43,044 nt of DNA from Bacteroidota bacterium (GTDB lineage: Bacteria; Bacteroidota; Rhodothermia; Rhodothermales; UBA10348): assembly GCA_029262855.1 (NCBI GenBank), contig JAJCYP010000059.1:1-43044 (forward strand). The letters run 5' to 3'. A model generated the notes under the pieces. The model was given only the letters and a program-made list of their open reading frames with translations, had not been told where the DNA came from and did no database searches. The position numbers and the translations under genes were made by a program. This document shows positions 32,183 to 40,370 of the stretch, in pieces (positions within the stretch are counted from its first letter, which is position 1; each line of letters starts with the position of its first letter).

Positions 32183-33511
32183 ATGAAAATCCCAGAGACT
32201 CCACCGGACATACTGAAGCTCGTCGCGGCCAGCAGTCCAGAGCGCCTGAGTGAGGTCGTGGCGGCTGAGTGGGGTGCCGCCCCTGACGGCAAGTATCGCC
32301 ATTGGGATACCTTACGGCGGATTGGGCCACCAGAGGGATTCACACCGGAGGAATACTGGCTGGGACTCAAGCTCTCTCGGAGGGGCTCGAGGCGGGAGAT
32401 CCCCGGCCTGCGCGACAAAAACGGCAAACCGTTCTGGTTCAGCTTGGTCGACCCGGTCTTGGACAAGACCCACGCGATCGACCAAAGGGCGGCAGGCGGA
32501 ATTGCGCTCCCAGGGATTGCGACCGGTGAGAATGCTCGCAGGTACGCCAGGTCGAATATCGTCGAGGAGTCCATTACGTCGAGCCAGCTGGAAGGAGCTT
32601 CGACAACCCGTAGAGTCGCAAAAGAGATGATTTACTCGGGCCGAAAGCCTCGAAATCGAAGCGAGCAAATGATTCTCAACAACTACCAGGCCATGCTTGG
32701 TATCGAGAATATGGTCAAGTCCGAGTTGACCGTAAGAGCGATTGAGGAGCTGCATGGGATGCTCACCAGCGGGACGGCCAATGAGCCTGTATCGCATCGG
32801 CAGCTCGGTGACGGGATCGCTGTCTACGACAACACCTCCAACACGCTCCTGCATGACCCACCCGCGGCTTCCGAGAGCAGGGATCGCCTTGATCGCTTGT
32901 GCGAGTTCGCCAATCACACCGGGCCCAGCCCGTTTGTTCACCCCGTAATTCGAGCGATAACCCTTCATTTCTGGCTCGCCTACATACATCCGTTTACAGA
33001 CGGCAACGGCAGAACCGCGAGGGCGCTGTTCTACTGGAGCCTCATGAGGAGCGGCTACTGGCTGTCTGAATACGTCTCGATCTCCAGGCTCCTTCGCAAA
33101 GCACCGGCGCGATACGGGCGCTCTTTCCTCTATTCCGAAACGGACGAAAATGATCTTACATACTTCGTCCTTCACCACCTGGACGTGTTCCTGCGTGCCA
33201 TCGAGGACTTCGAAAAGCACCTCGAGAGGAAAGAGACCGAACACAGGTCATTAGCAAAGGCGCTCCGACCAGGGGGAGATTTTAATCACCGCCAAGTCGC
33301 GCTTCTGTCTCACGCGGTAAAGCACCCCGGAGCGGAGTACAGCATCGAAGCCCATAGGAGTCACCACGGGGTAGTCTATCAAACTGCAAGGACCGACCTC
33401 CTTTCCCTCGCGGATGCCGGCCTGCTTGAAAAGCATACGCGAGGACGGGCCTTCTATTTCAACGCCGTGATCGACCTTCCAGAGCGGTTGAAGGGCGCAT
33501 TGCGGCCCTAG
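32183..33511 (+). CDS. Class II Fic-domain protein (AMPylase) with N-terminal inhibitory helix
   Basis: A 442-residue protein. The catalytic loop HPFTDGNGRTAR starts at His269 and is canonical (HPFxxGNGRxxR), indicating an active nucleotidyl transferase that AMPylates a protein hydroxyl. The inhibitory motif [S/T]xxxE[G/N] lies before it as SSQLEG (residues 133-138, Glu137), the class II arrangement in which an N-terminal helix blocks ATP. The N-terminal segment (about 1-110) is longer than a minimal Fic_N, and the C-terminal roughly 70 residues (YSIEAHRSHHGVVYQTARTD) look like a winged helix, as in Fic proteins that also bind DNA. No separate antitoxin gene is seen, consistent with built-in inhibition. 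Its stop shares CTAG with the convergent nosY stop. Confidence 0.92.
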   Translation: MKIPETPPDILKLVAASSPERLSEVVAAEWGAAPDGKYRHWDTLRRIGPPEGFTPEEYWLGLKLSRRGSRREIPGLRDKNGKPFWFSLVDPVLDKTHAIDQRAAGGIALPGIATGENARRYARSNIVEESITSSQLEGASTTRRVAKEMIYSGRKPRNRSEQMILNNYQAMLGIENMVKSELTVRAIEELHGMLTSGTANEPVSHRQLGDGIAVYDNTSNTLLHDPPAASESRDRLDRLCEFANHTGPSPFVHPVIRAITLHFWLAYIHPFTDGNGRTARALFYWSLMRSGYWLSEYVSISRLLRKAPARYGRSFLYSETDENDLTYFVLHHLDVFLRAIEDFEKHLERKETEHRSLAKALRPGGDFNHRQVALLSHAVKHPGAEYSIEAHRSHHGVVYQTARTDLLSLADAGLLEKHTRGRAFYFNAVIDLPERLKGALRP

Positions 33512-34299
33512 AAGTCCCTCCGCTCAAACGCGCGGCGCGTCAAATGGAACGGCACCACGACCCACGCCAACAGCGCAATCGTTACGAGTCCGTAGCCCAG
33601 GGGCGACCCAAAGAAGCGAGAGAAAACGGCGCCGGTGTATCCCATCAATGCCTGGGCCTCCAGGGAGAGTAGCAGAATCACCCGGACAAGGTCCACTGGA
33701 TTGAGGAGCATGATGCCCAAGAGAGGCCGTTCCAGTGGGAATCGGGAAAGGGTCTCAACGGCCAGCAGCACGATGCCGTCGTAGGCGATGGCCATGGCTA
33801 CCCACACCCCCAAGGCCACGCCAATGCAGCGAACCCGATCCTTGATGTGAGTCGCAATCAAGAGGGCCAGAGCGGTGAATACAAACGTCAGCACCACGGC
33901 CAGCCCGATAAGGAGAGCAAGTTCGCCCGCAACTCCGCCCGACAGCTTGCCATGAATAGCGAATGGCAGAGCCAACCCCGCTGCCAGCCCGAGGGATTGA
34001 GGGATTGCCAACCCAAGATAGATACCGCTGAAGAGGGAGTTCCGGCGTATGGGCTGGGTGAGCAGAAGCAGGATGAAATCCCGGATGCTGTACAGATGCA
34101 TGGTGCCAAATACCAATGCCCCCAGCGGGACCAACAGCAGCACCACATTGATGAGACTGGCCAGCGCGCGGTCGCCGGTTCCGGCGGCCAGCACCAGTCC
34201 TTCCGCAATGATCAGGTAGATGAGCGTGTGCTGCATGAGCCAGCGGCTCTTCAGCGCACCGCTGAGTTGGTAGCGCACCACGGCTCGTACGGTGTTCAT
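33508..34299 (-). CDS. nosY: ABC-2 type permease of the nos maturation transporter
   Basis: A 263-residue inner-membrane protein with six hydrophobic segments (for example INVVLLLVPLGALVFGTMHL, LALLIGLAVVLTFVFTALAL, GLVTIALLAWVVVPFHL). NosY is the membrane part of the NosFY exporter that, with NosD, supports assembly of the copper-sulfide CuZ site of N2O reductase, probably by supplying a sulfur species. Its start overlaps the nosF stop by four bases (ATGA), and it is the last gene of the nos operon. The stop overlaps that of fic in CTAG, so the two genes converge without any spacer or terminator. Confidence 0.92.
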   Translation of the reverse strand: MNTVRAVVRYQLSGALKSRWLMQHTLIYLIIAEGLVLAAGTGDRALASLINVVLLLVPLGALVFGTMHLYSIRDFILLLLTQPIRRNSLFSGIYLGLAIPQSLGLAAGLALPFAIHGKLSGGVAGELALLIGLAVVLTFVFTALALLIATHIKDRVRCIGVALGVWVAMAIAYDGIVLLAVETLSRFPLERPLLGIMLLNPVDLVRVILLLSLEAQALMGYTGAVFSRFFGSPLGYGLVTIALLAWVVVPFHLTRRAFERRDF

Positions 34300-35033
34300 G
34301 CCACGTCCCTCCGCAGTAGCTGCGCTATGGCACGCTCCAGGGTGGGCTCGCCGGTCTGGTCGCGAAGCAATTCGAGCGGCCCGTCAAACCGTACGCGCCC
34401 GTCCATTAGGAAAATCACTCTGTCGCAAAGCTCTTCGAGGTCGGCCATCACGTGGGATGTCAGAATCACAGTGGCACCGGTCTCTGTCCTTCGATGCAGG
34501 TAGTCTTTCAGCGAGGCGCTGGCCAAGGGATCAAGGCCCGCCGTCGGTTCATCAAGAATCAGGATGGGAGGGTCAAACATGAAAGCAAGCAGGGCACTCA
34601 GGCGCTGCCTGGTCCCACCGGAAAGCGTGCGGACCTGTTTGTCCAGCATGCCGTCCAGCTGAAAGAGACGGATCAGGTCCAGCTCACGCGTGTTTTCGAC
34701 GTCCCGAAACGTTTGGATCAGCCTGATCACCTCTCTTCCCGAGAGACCATCCGGGAAAGTGGGGTTCTGGGGCATGTAGCCAATGTGACGGCGGTACGAG
34801 TGGCCCTCCAGAACCGACTCGCCCAACACGTGGATGCTCCCTTTTCCCGGTCGGACCAACCCCAGAATGGCCTTGATCAGCGTGGTCTTACCCGCACCGT
34901 TGGGGCCGATGATGGCCGTAGTCTGAGATGGAGAGAACTCAAGGTCCACGTCCATGAGGACATCCAGCGATCCGAACGACTTGCTCACGTTCCGAACGCT
35001 GATGGACGCATTCGCCGGCTGGACAACTCTCAT
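34296..35033 (-). CDS. nosF: ABC transporter ATPase of nos maturation
   Basis: A 245-residue cytoplasmic ATPase with Walker A GPNGAGKTT at about residues 42-50, Q-loop in IGYMPQNPTFP, signature LSGGTRQRLS, Walker B ILILDEPTAGLD and switch His in LTSHVMADLEE. All ATP-site motifs are intact. It pairs with nosY (four-base overlap) and follows nosD (four-base overlap), the standard nosDFY order. It powers the transporter that matures the CuZ cluster of NosZ. Confidence 0.94.
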   Translation of the reverse strand: MRVVQPANASISVRNVSKSFGSLDVLMDVDLEFSPSQTTAIIGPNGAGKTTLIKAILGLVRPGKGSIHVLGESVLEGHSYRRHIGYMPQNPTFPDGLSGREVIRLIQTFRDVENTRELDLIRLFQLDGMLDKQVRTLSGGTRQRLSALLAFMFDPPILILDEPTAGLDPLASASLKDYLHRRTETGATVILTSHVMADLEELCDRVIFLMDGRVRFDGPLELLRDQTGEPTLERAIAQLLRRDVA

Positions 35034-36253
35034 TGGTTTAGTTCGGCGAAGGGTTCCATGGAGGGCGCGAGGTCTACCAGTGATTGCGGCGTCAGAAGCG
35101 GGACCAGGTATTCCATGGCATCCAGCGCTACGACCAGCGGACTTCTCAGCAGAAACAGGGCCGGCTCGTGGCGCTCCACCAGCAGGGAATACAGTCGAAC
35201 CGGGTGAAACGGTTGGTCGCCCCAGCCGTCGCGATCCAGGTCGTACCCGGTATAGCGGTCCCAGTAGTTCCTCTCGAACGTACTGCGGGACGTGTGACGG
35301 CTGTTGGTGGACACGTCAAATGTGTTTCGCACAAAACTGTTGTGACGGAACGTGTTGGAAACGGCATCGGCCATTACCCGCACCGCCCAGCCGTTCTGGA
35401 CAAAGTGGTTTCCCAGGAACTCAATGCGGTCCGTGCTTTCCACATGAAGGGCCACGGTGTTCCTGCGGAAGAGATTATCGGTGACCGAGCCTCCTTTGAT
35501 TTCTTTGAGCAACAGGCCAAAGGACGAAGGCCCCCACGAGTCTCCAAAGAGGTTGCCCAGCATCTCCACATCTTCGGCGTACATCACGGCCACGCCGGCA
35601 CCATTTCGCTCGAACGTATTGTCACGATAGACACATCGGTCGGAGAACATGAAATGGAGGCCGTAGCGGAGGTTGTCAAATGAGGCGTTGTCCGCAATAT
35701 GGCTGTCCGTGGTGAACTCCAGGTAGATGCCGTCTCGGTGGCCCGAGATAGTATTGCCGGTGATGGAGAGGGCGTGCGAGTACCAGGAGTGGATGGCATT
35801 TCCGCCATTGACTTCCCGGTCTGGTTGGCCAACAAAGACATTGTTGGACACCGTACAATCGCTTGACTCGGCCAGGTACAGGCCAAAGAAGGTATTTTCG
35901 AACCTGTTTCCAGAGACATCACAGGCCGTGCGTTCCACGACCCGGACCGCGGCGCGATCCTCCATGAACGTGACGCCGGTGTTTCGGAAGACGAACCCTT
36001 GGATGGACACGCTATCTGAGTGGATCTCCACCATGCCACGCTCTCCCTGGCCGTCCAGAACCGGCCAATCCTGACCAATGAGAGTCAACGGGACGTCGAT
36101 CCGCAGGACCGGCCCGGTGTGGGTGCCTGCCTTCACGAGGACGGTGTCACCCGGTAGCGCGCGCTCAAGCAGTTCAGCAAGCGTGGCCTGCCCGTGTGCT
36201 GCCTCAGGGAGCAGCACCAGAAAAACGGCAAGGGCCACCGCGCGCATCATCAT
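35030..36253 (-). CDS. nosD: Periplasmic copper-site maturation protein with beta-helix repeats
   Basis: A 407-residue protein with a signal peptide (VALAVFLVLLPEAAHGQ) and a right-handed beta-helix made of parallel-helix repeats (NRFENTFFGLYLAESSDCTV, NTISGHRDGIYLEFTTDSHI, NASFDNLRYGLHFMFSDRCV), the NosD/CASH pattern. The tail NYWDRYTGYDLDRDGWGD is a NosD hallmark. Three consecutive ATGs begin the gene; the first (36253) gives a four-base overlap with the NosL-fusion stop. NosD interacts with NosFY to build the CuZ centre. Confidence 0.94.
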   Translation of the reverse strand: MMMRAVALAVFLVLLPEAAHGQATLAELLERALPGDTVLVKAGTHTGPVLRIDVPLTLIGQDWPVLDGQGERGMVEIHSDSVSIQGFVFRNTGVTFMEDRAAVRVVERTACDVSGNRFENTFFGLYLAESSDCTVSNNVFVGQPDREVNGGNAIHSWYSHALSITGNTISGHRDGIYLEFTTDSHIADNASFDNLRYGLHFMFSDRCVYRDNTFERNGAGVAVMYAEDVEMLGNLFGDSWGPSSFGLLLKEIKGGSVTDNLFRRNTVALHVESTDRIEFLGNHFVQNGWAVRVMADAVSNTFRHNSFVRNTFDVSTNSRHTSRSTFERNYWDRYTGYDLDRDGWGDQPFHPVRLYSLLVERHEPALFLLRSPLVVALDAMEYLVPLLTPQSLVDLAPSMEPFAELNQ

Positions 36254-37272
36254 CGCAGCGGGGTGAGATCAGACCACAAAAGCACCTCCCCGCCGGCCGC
36301 TTGCGCGGCCGCCGATGCCTGGTCTTCCCGGGCAAAGGCCTGAAGACCTGCACCCATGGGACTCCTGATGGAGGAGGCCTGGACAAACCAGGCCTCCCCA
36401 GCAGGAATCAACGTATCGGGCGCAGCGGAATCCGTGACCCAGAGGCCGTGAACGGCCTCTGGGTCAACCCGGCCCTCGGCCAGGAATCCGCTCATGCACT
36501 CGATGGAATCAAACCGATAGATCTTGCCGGTGTCCATCACCACCTGCGTGGCAAACCGCGCGTCGGTGATGGTCATGCGGCAGAAGTCATCGACGTCAGA
36601 GCCAAAGGCAAATGCCTCGGGTTGCGGCCGGCAGCCCACAAGGAGCAGTCCGATAACCGCGGCGGCCGCCAACGGGGCGCCCGAGCGTGCACCGCTCCCA
36701 CGGCCCCGCCACGTGAACCACGACAGCACAAAACCAATCGCCAGAGAAATGAACGCCGCCCAGCCGCCCAGCGCCGGCCACGAGTGGGCCGTGAAGTTGA
36801 GCAATTGCTTGCTCCCCAATATGGGCGGCTGGTAGGTCATTCCCGGCACCTTGATGGCTGCGGTTTCGGTGTCCAGGTTGTGGCCGTAGTCGTACGCCCA
36901 CAGCCAGAAGTCCACCAGCCCGGCAATTGCCACTATAAGAAACACTCCGGTCCAGATGTACAGCAGCACCCGCTGACCAGAGGCCGCAGCAATGAGCCCA
37001 AACACGATCAGAAACCCGACAATCCACGGCATGATGCGCAGCTCCGGAATGGCATCCGGCTCAATACGTTTCATTCCGATGTAGTGGTTCAGATTGTTGA
37101 TGTTGGTCAGGTCATGCTGCTTCTGTCCCTGGACATCGGTAAGCATAATCTTCAGGCCCAGCCCTTCCGGGTACTGCGGAGCCTCAAGAGTAATGTTCCA
37201 GAGGGGCGCCGCGAACATCATCAGGAGCATTACGCTGGCCACGGCGAGCGTAATGCGGGATTGCTTGGTCAT
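36250..37272 (-). CDS. nosL: Fusion of a multipass membrane domain with NosL copper chaperone
   Basis: A 340-residue protein from the ATG at 37272 (MTKQSRITLAVASVML); the longer upstream frame enters the nosZ coding end. Residues about 1-205 hold a four- to five-segment membrane domain with an extracytoplasmic loop (NNLNHYIGMKRIEPDAIPEL) of a kind I associate with Bacteroidota nos operons. Without a stop, the sequence runs through APLAAAAVIGLLLVGC, which is also a good lipobox (L-V-G-C), into NosL: CRPQPEAFAFGSDVDDFCRM, DARFATQVVMDTGKIYRFDS, IECMSGFL. FCRM and FDSIECM are the copper-ligand motifs of NosL, which delivers Cu(I) to NosZ. It begins 14 bases after nosZ and overlaps nosD. Confidence 0.85.
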   Translation of the reverse strand: MTKQSRITLAVASVMLLMMFAAPLWNITLEAPQYPEGLGLKIMLTDVQGQKQHDLTNINNLNHYIGMKRIEPDAIPELRIMPWIVGFLIVFGLIAAASGQRVLLYIWTGVFLIVAIAGLVDFWLWAYDYGHNLDTETAAIKVPGMTYQPPILGSKQLLNFTAHSWPALGGWAAFISLAIGFVLSWFTWRGRGSGARSGAPLAAAAVIGLLLVGCRPQPEAFAFGSDVDDFCRMTITDARFATQVVMDTGKIYRFDSIECMSGFLAEGRVDPEAVHGLWVTDSAAPDTLIPAGEAWFVQASSIRSPMGAGLQAFAREDQASAAAQAAGGEVLLWSDLTPLR

Positions 37273-37286
37273 GGCGACGTAGGTGA

Positions 37287-39248
37287 TCAGTTTCCCGCAT
37301 TGTGAGTCAGTGGCACTCCACTTCCGCGGGCCGAAACCCGGACGTATCCCTGCATCTCCTGGTGCAACGCCGAGCAGAAGTCCGTGCAGTAGAACGGGAA
37401 TACGCCGACCGACTGCGGCGTCCACGTGAGAGTCTTGGTCTCTCCCGGCATGACCAGCAGCTCAGAGGTGCGGGCACCGGTGATGGCGAATCCGTGCGGG
37501 ACATCCCAATCCTGCTCCAGGTTGGTGATGTGGAAATAGACCGTGTCACCCAATAGGATGCCCTCGATGTTGTCAGGGGCAAAGTGTGACCTGATCGAGC
37601 TCATGTAGACGTGCACATCGTTGCCGTCACGTTCCAGTCTGGCCTCGGCCTCAGAGTTGATGGCGTATGGATGCGTGTTCTCTGTGAGCTGGAACATCTG
37701 CACCTGGTTGCCCATCAGTTTGTCCGCCGCGATCGCCTGGGCATAGTGAGGCTCACCCATGGTCGGGAAGTCCAGGAGCATCTCCATCTTGTCGCCCGAG
37801 ATATCAATCAATTGGGCCGAGTGGGCCAGTTCCGGACCCGTGGGCAGATAGCGGTCCTTGGTCATCTTGTTCAGCGCAACCAGGTACTTGCCGGAGGGCT
37901 CTCTACTGTCGCCGCCAGGTATCATCAGGTGGCCCACCGAGTAATACACGGGGATGCGATCCACTACCTGAAAGGTGGCCAACTCCCACTTCACGATCTC
38001 GGAGGACAGAAACGCGGTGGTGTAGGCAAAGCCTTTGTCGTCAAACTCGGTATGGAGTGGTCCAAGACCGGCATTCTCGACCTCACCCGCAATCACGGCC
38101 TCGTATTGAAGTACGGGGATGCCGTCTACGTTGCCCTCAAAGGACTCACTTGCGATGGCGTCCAGCATCTTGCTGAAGGAGTGCACGGGAAGCACGGTGG
38201 AGAGCTTGCCGCCGCCCACGATGTACTCGCCGGTCGGATCAACATCCACGCCATGCGGTGACTTGGGAGTGGGCAGGAAGTAGACCAGTCCCGTGCAATC
38301 CACGGGGTCGATCACATTCACGCCGTTACGCTCATGGGACATGGCCGAGCGCGATCCGTGCGTCATCATGTTGTGCCGGTAGGCTCCGGCCATACGGCTG
38401 GAGGCACCGTTTTCAACACATTCCTCGGCGCGCATCCAGTTGACCGCTGCGATGAAATCCTTGTCATTCTGTGACGCGTGGACTTCTTTGAGTGTGTTGG
38501 CCTGCTCCGTGTTGTAGGTGGAGAAGAACGCCCAGCCGTGGCTGGGGCCCATGCCCGCGTGGCTGACGTCGTAGTCAAAGCCGGGCATCATGATCTGGAA
38601 CGCCACGTCCATCTGTCCGGGCTGGTCTGCACGGATAAAGGATATGTTTCCCTTGAACTGCTCCTTGTAGTCGGAGATGGGAATATCACGCTGTGGAATC
38701 GGAACGGAGAAGCGGGTGGCCGCCACGATGTATTCCGAGTTCTCAGTGATGAACGGACTTGCGTGGTTACCGGCCGAGTTCGGGATCTCCAGGATTTCTT
38801 CGGTCTCAAACGTGGTGAGGTTCAGGCGCGCCACGCGAGGCGTGTTGTTGGCGTTGATGAACAGCCAGCGGCCATCGGTGACCCCGTTTGTCTGCGACAA
38901 CTGAGGATGGTGCGAGTCATCCCACGGAATAAAACCGTAGGAGGTCTCCAGCATGGGCTTGGTTTCCTCCGAATAGCCCCACCCATTCTCTGCGTGTTGA
39001 CTGAACACCGCCACTGTTTTGAGCAGTCGGCCGGAGGGCAGGCCCATCACGGTTACCTGTCCCGAGAAGCCGCCGGACATGAAGGCGTAGTATTCGTCGT
39101 ACTCGCCCGGTGGGACGTACACTTTGGTAGCGGCGTCGGTTTGTCCGGATCCGAGGGGTTGGTTGGATTGGCAGGAGATGGCGGCCATCGAGATGGCTAG
39201 GAGAATCGCCATCACACCAATAGTGGATTTGAGTGTGGAGCGTTTCAT
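37287..39248 (-). CDS. nosZ: Nitrous-oxide reductase, clade II type
   Basis: Reduces N2O to N2 in the periplasm. A 653-residue protein; the ATG at 39248 starts MKRSTLKSTIGVMAILLAIS with a hydrophobic run ending AAISC, so a Sec-type lipoprotein-like signal and not the twin-arginine signal of clade I. The N-terminal seven-bladed propeller carries the CuZ histidines: DDSHHP, AGNHAS, MTHGSRSAMSH, KSPHGVD, GPLHTEFD, GEPHYAQ. The C-terminal CuA cupredoxin domain has DVPHGFAI and FYCTDFCSALHQEMQG, the C-X3-C-X3-H-X2-M ligand set. All cluster motifs seem complete, so it should be active. It is preceded by a cytochrome c lipoprotein gene and followed by the NosL fusion. Terminal electron acceptor enzyme of the operon. 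Confidence 0.97.
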   Translation of the reverse strand: MKRSTLKSTIGVMAILLAISMAAISCQSNQPLGSGQTDAATKVYVPPGEYDEYYAFMSGGFSGQVTVMGLPSGRLLKTVAVFSQHAENGWGYSEETKPMLETSYGFIPWDDSHHPQLSQTNGVTDGRWLFINANNTPRVARLNLTTFETEEILEIPNSAGNHASPFITENSEYIVAATRFSVPIPQRDIPISDYKEQFKGNISFIRADQPGQMDVAFQIMMPGFDYDVSHAGMGPSHGWAFFSTYNTEQANTLKEVHASQNDKDFIAAVNWMRAEECVENGASSRMAGAYRHNMMTHGSRSAMSHERNGVNVIDPVDCTGLVYFLPTPKSPHGVDVDPTGEYIVGGGKLSTVLPVHSFSKMLDAIASESFEGNVDGIPVLQYEAVIAGEVENAGLGPLHTEFDDKGFAYTTAFLSSEIVKWELATFQVVDRIPVYYSVGHLMIPGGDSREPSGKYLVALNKMTKDRYLPTGPELAHSAQLIDISGDKMEMLLDFPTMGEPHYAQAIAADKLMGNQVQMFQLTENTHPYAINSEAEARLERDGNDVHVYMSSIRSHFAPDNIEGILLGDTVYFHITNLEQDWDVPHGFAITGARTSELLVMPGETKTLTWTPQSVGVFPFYCTDFCSALHQEMQGYVRVSARGSGVPLTHNAGN

Positions 39249-39284
39249 GTGACTTACTTCGGTTCGTGTAGGGGATGTTGTAGT

Positions 39285-39301
39285 GCCCGGCGAGTCCGGG
39301 C
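39285..39301 (-). promoter_or_regulatory. Hairpin in the gap between cytochrome c gene and nosZ
   Basis: GCCCGG-CGAGT-CCGGGC (plus strand) is a perfect 6-bp G/C stem with a five-base loop, 37 bases ahead of the nosZ ATG in the 91-base intergenic gap. With no U-tract after it, it may be an mRNA stabiliser or processing site that raises nosZ levels relative to the upstream genes. Confidence 0.4.
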
Positions 39302-39339
39302 TGGGGAATCGAATCCTGGCTGCCTTGGAGGCGGCGCAG

Positions 39340-39786
39340 CTATTCAATGTTGCTGCGGAGAAACTCCAGAACGGCGCGAGCCTCGTCCTCCGTCAGATGC
39401 TGATTGGGCATGAAGCTCAAGAACTCCGCGAGCAGTTCCTTCACGTCCGGATGCTTCTGAATCATCTCCTCAGGATTGAGAATCATGTTCATCACGAAGG
39501 CCGGCGATCTCTGCGCTGCGACCTCTCCCAGCGGAGGACCCACGTAGCGTTCGTCCATCTTGTGGCAGGCCGAGCATTTGACCTGAAAGAGTTCCTGGCC
39601 TCGTGCGGCCATTTCGGGATCCATCGGCTCCAACTGAAAAGAGGAGATGGGCCCGACGCCGTGCTCCAGCTGAGAGGTCGTCAAACCAGAAGGATCCGCC
39701 GGAGCCGCGGGAGACTCTGCATCGGACGATGCGGAGCCGCAGCCCAGGAAAGTCGCAGAGAGAAGAAGTACAAGGAGCGTACGCAT
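39340..39786 (-). CDS. Lipoprotein monoheme cytochrome c, likely electron donor to NosZ
   Basis: A 148-residue protein with a lipoprotein signal (MRTLLVLLLSATFLGC), a Ser/Ala/Pro-rich linker and a class I cytochrome c domain: CSACH with the following KMDERYVGPPLGEV loop, and the axial Met in SFMPNQHLTEDEARAVLEFL. This form of small cytochrome is found next to clade II nosZ genes, often as nosC, and would pass electrons from the quinone-cytochrome chain to CuA of NosZ. It lies 24 bases after the Rrf2 gene stop and 91 before nosZ. Complete, with all heme ligands. Confidence 0.93.
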   Translation of the reverse strand: MRTLLVLLLSATFLGCGSASSDAESPAAPADPSGLTTSQLEHGVGPISSFQLEPMDPEMAARGQELFQVKCSACHKMDERYVGPPLGEVAAQRSPAFVMNMILNPEEMIQKHPDVKELLAEFLSFMPNQHLTEDEARAVLEFLRSNIE

Positions 39787-39810
39787 AGTCTATTTCGGAG
39801 GTCGTTTGCT

Positions 39811-40230
39811 TTAATGGAGTTCGGACACGGCCAGGGGTCCGCACCGATCGGCGATATCGCCGATGGATATTCGGGCGAGGGTAGAGCGCAGGGGTGCGAG
39901 GCCCAGCTGCGCCAGGACGCAATCCTCGGTGCCCAGGCATGGCCCCGGCCTGAGCAAGCACTCCTGCTCTGGTGTTTTTTCGTCCAGCGCCACCGCCAGG
40001 TCGGCCAATGTGAGGCTGGAGGCCTCCGGGTTGAGTCGGCACCCACCACTGGGTCCACGCAAAGTCTCGATCACGCCGGCCGCTTGCAGCCTGTGAAGCA
40101 CCTTGGCCAGCATGGACTGCGATACGCCCAGTCTCTGGCTCAGGTCGTGTACCTTCACAAAGCCCGTGTCCTCTCTGGAGGCCAGAAAGGTCACCGCCCT
40201 GATGCCGTACCCGAACGTCTTCGAAAACAT
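39811..40230 (-). CDS. Rrf2-family iron-sulfur transcriptional regulator (NsrR/IscR-like)
   Basis: A 139-residue regulator. Start at 40230 gives MFSKTFGYGIRAVTFLASRE, the usual family start; a longer frame upstream would run through the promoter dyad. The winged helix-turn-helix is VKVHDLSQRLGVSQSMLAKV with the wing RGPSGGCRL. The cluster cysteines are ECLLRPGPCLGTEDC, spacing C-X6-C-X5-C, slightly longer than the C-X5-C-X5-C I recall for IscR. It should carry an Fe-S cluster and respond to NO, oxygen or iron. It is the first gene of a minus-strand unit with the cytochrome, nosZ and maturation genes, so it very likely controls nos expression and its own. Confidence 0.92.
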   Translation of the reverse strand: MFSKTFGYGIRAVTFLASREDTGFVKVHDLSQRLGVSQSMLAKVLHRLQAAGVIETLRGPSGGCRLNPEASSLTLADLAVALDEKTPEQECLLRPGPCLGTEDCVLAQLGLAPLRSTLARISIGDIADRCGPLAVSELH

Positions 40231-40252
40231 AATACGATTTGCGACTCGCTTG

Positions 40253-40265
40253 TCGTTAATTACGA
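40253..40265. promoter_or_regulatory. Operator-like dyad in the Rrf2/nos promoter
   Basis: TCGTTAATTACGA (plus strand) is a 13-base dyad with one mismatched pair, centred 29 bases upstream of the Rrf2 ATG at 40230. It is the likely binding site for the encoded regulator. Thirteen bases covering its left arm (TTGTCGTTAATTA, 40250-40262) recur at 28066-28078. Confidence 0.55.
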
Positions 40266-40315
40266 CCAAGCCACCACTTGTCCAATGACCAGGGGCCACT
40301 TTCACATAACTTTCC

Positions 40316-40339
40316 ATTTACGAGTCTGAAGTCGTAAAT
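40316..40339. promoter_or_regulatory. Perfect inverted repeat upstream of the nos operon
   Basis: ATTTACGA-N8-TCGTAAAT spans 24 bases with perfect 8-base arms. It lies 86 bases upstream of the Rrf2 start. The half-site TACGA also appears in the dyad at 40253-40265 and at 40233-40237, suggesting one regulator with several sites, or a second activator acting upstream. Confidence 0.55.
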
Positions 40340-40370
40340 ACCGTGAAGATCGTCTGATGTGGAGATGAAT

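Noticed and set aside
36196-37305. 369-codon plus-strand frame opposite the NosL fusion
   Set aside because: Antisense to a gene with clear NosL motifs; rich in R, H and Q with no domain.
39283-40329. 348-codon plus-strand frame opposite the cytochrome c and Rrf2 genes
   Set aside because: Covers two minus-strand genes with explicit heme and Fe-S motifs and the promoter dyad; no domain in its own translation.
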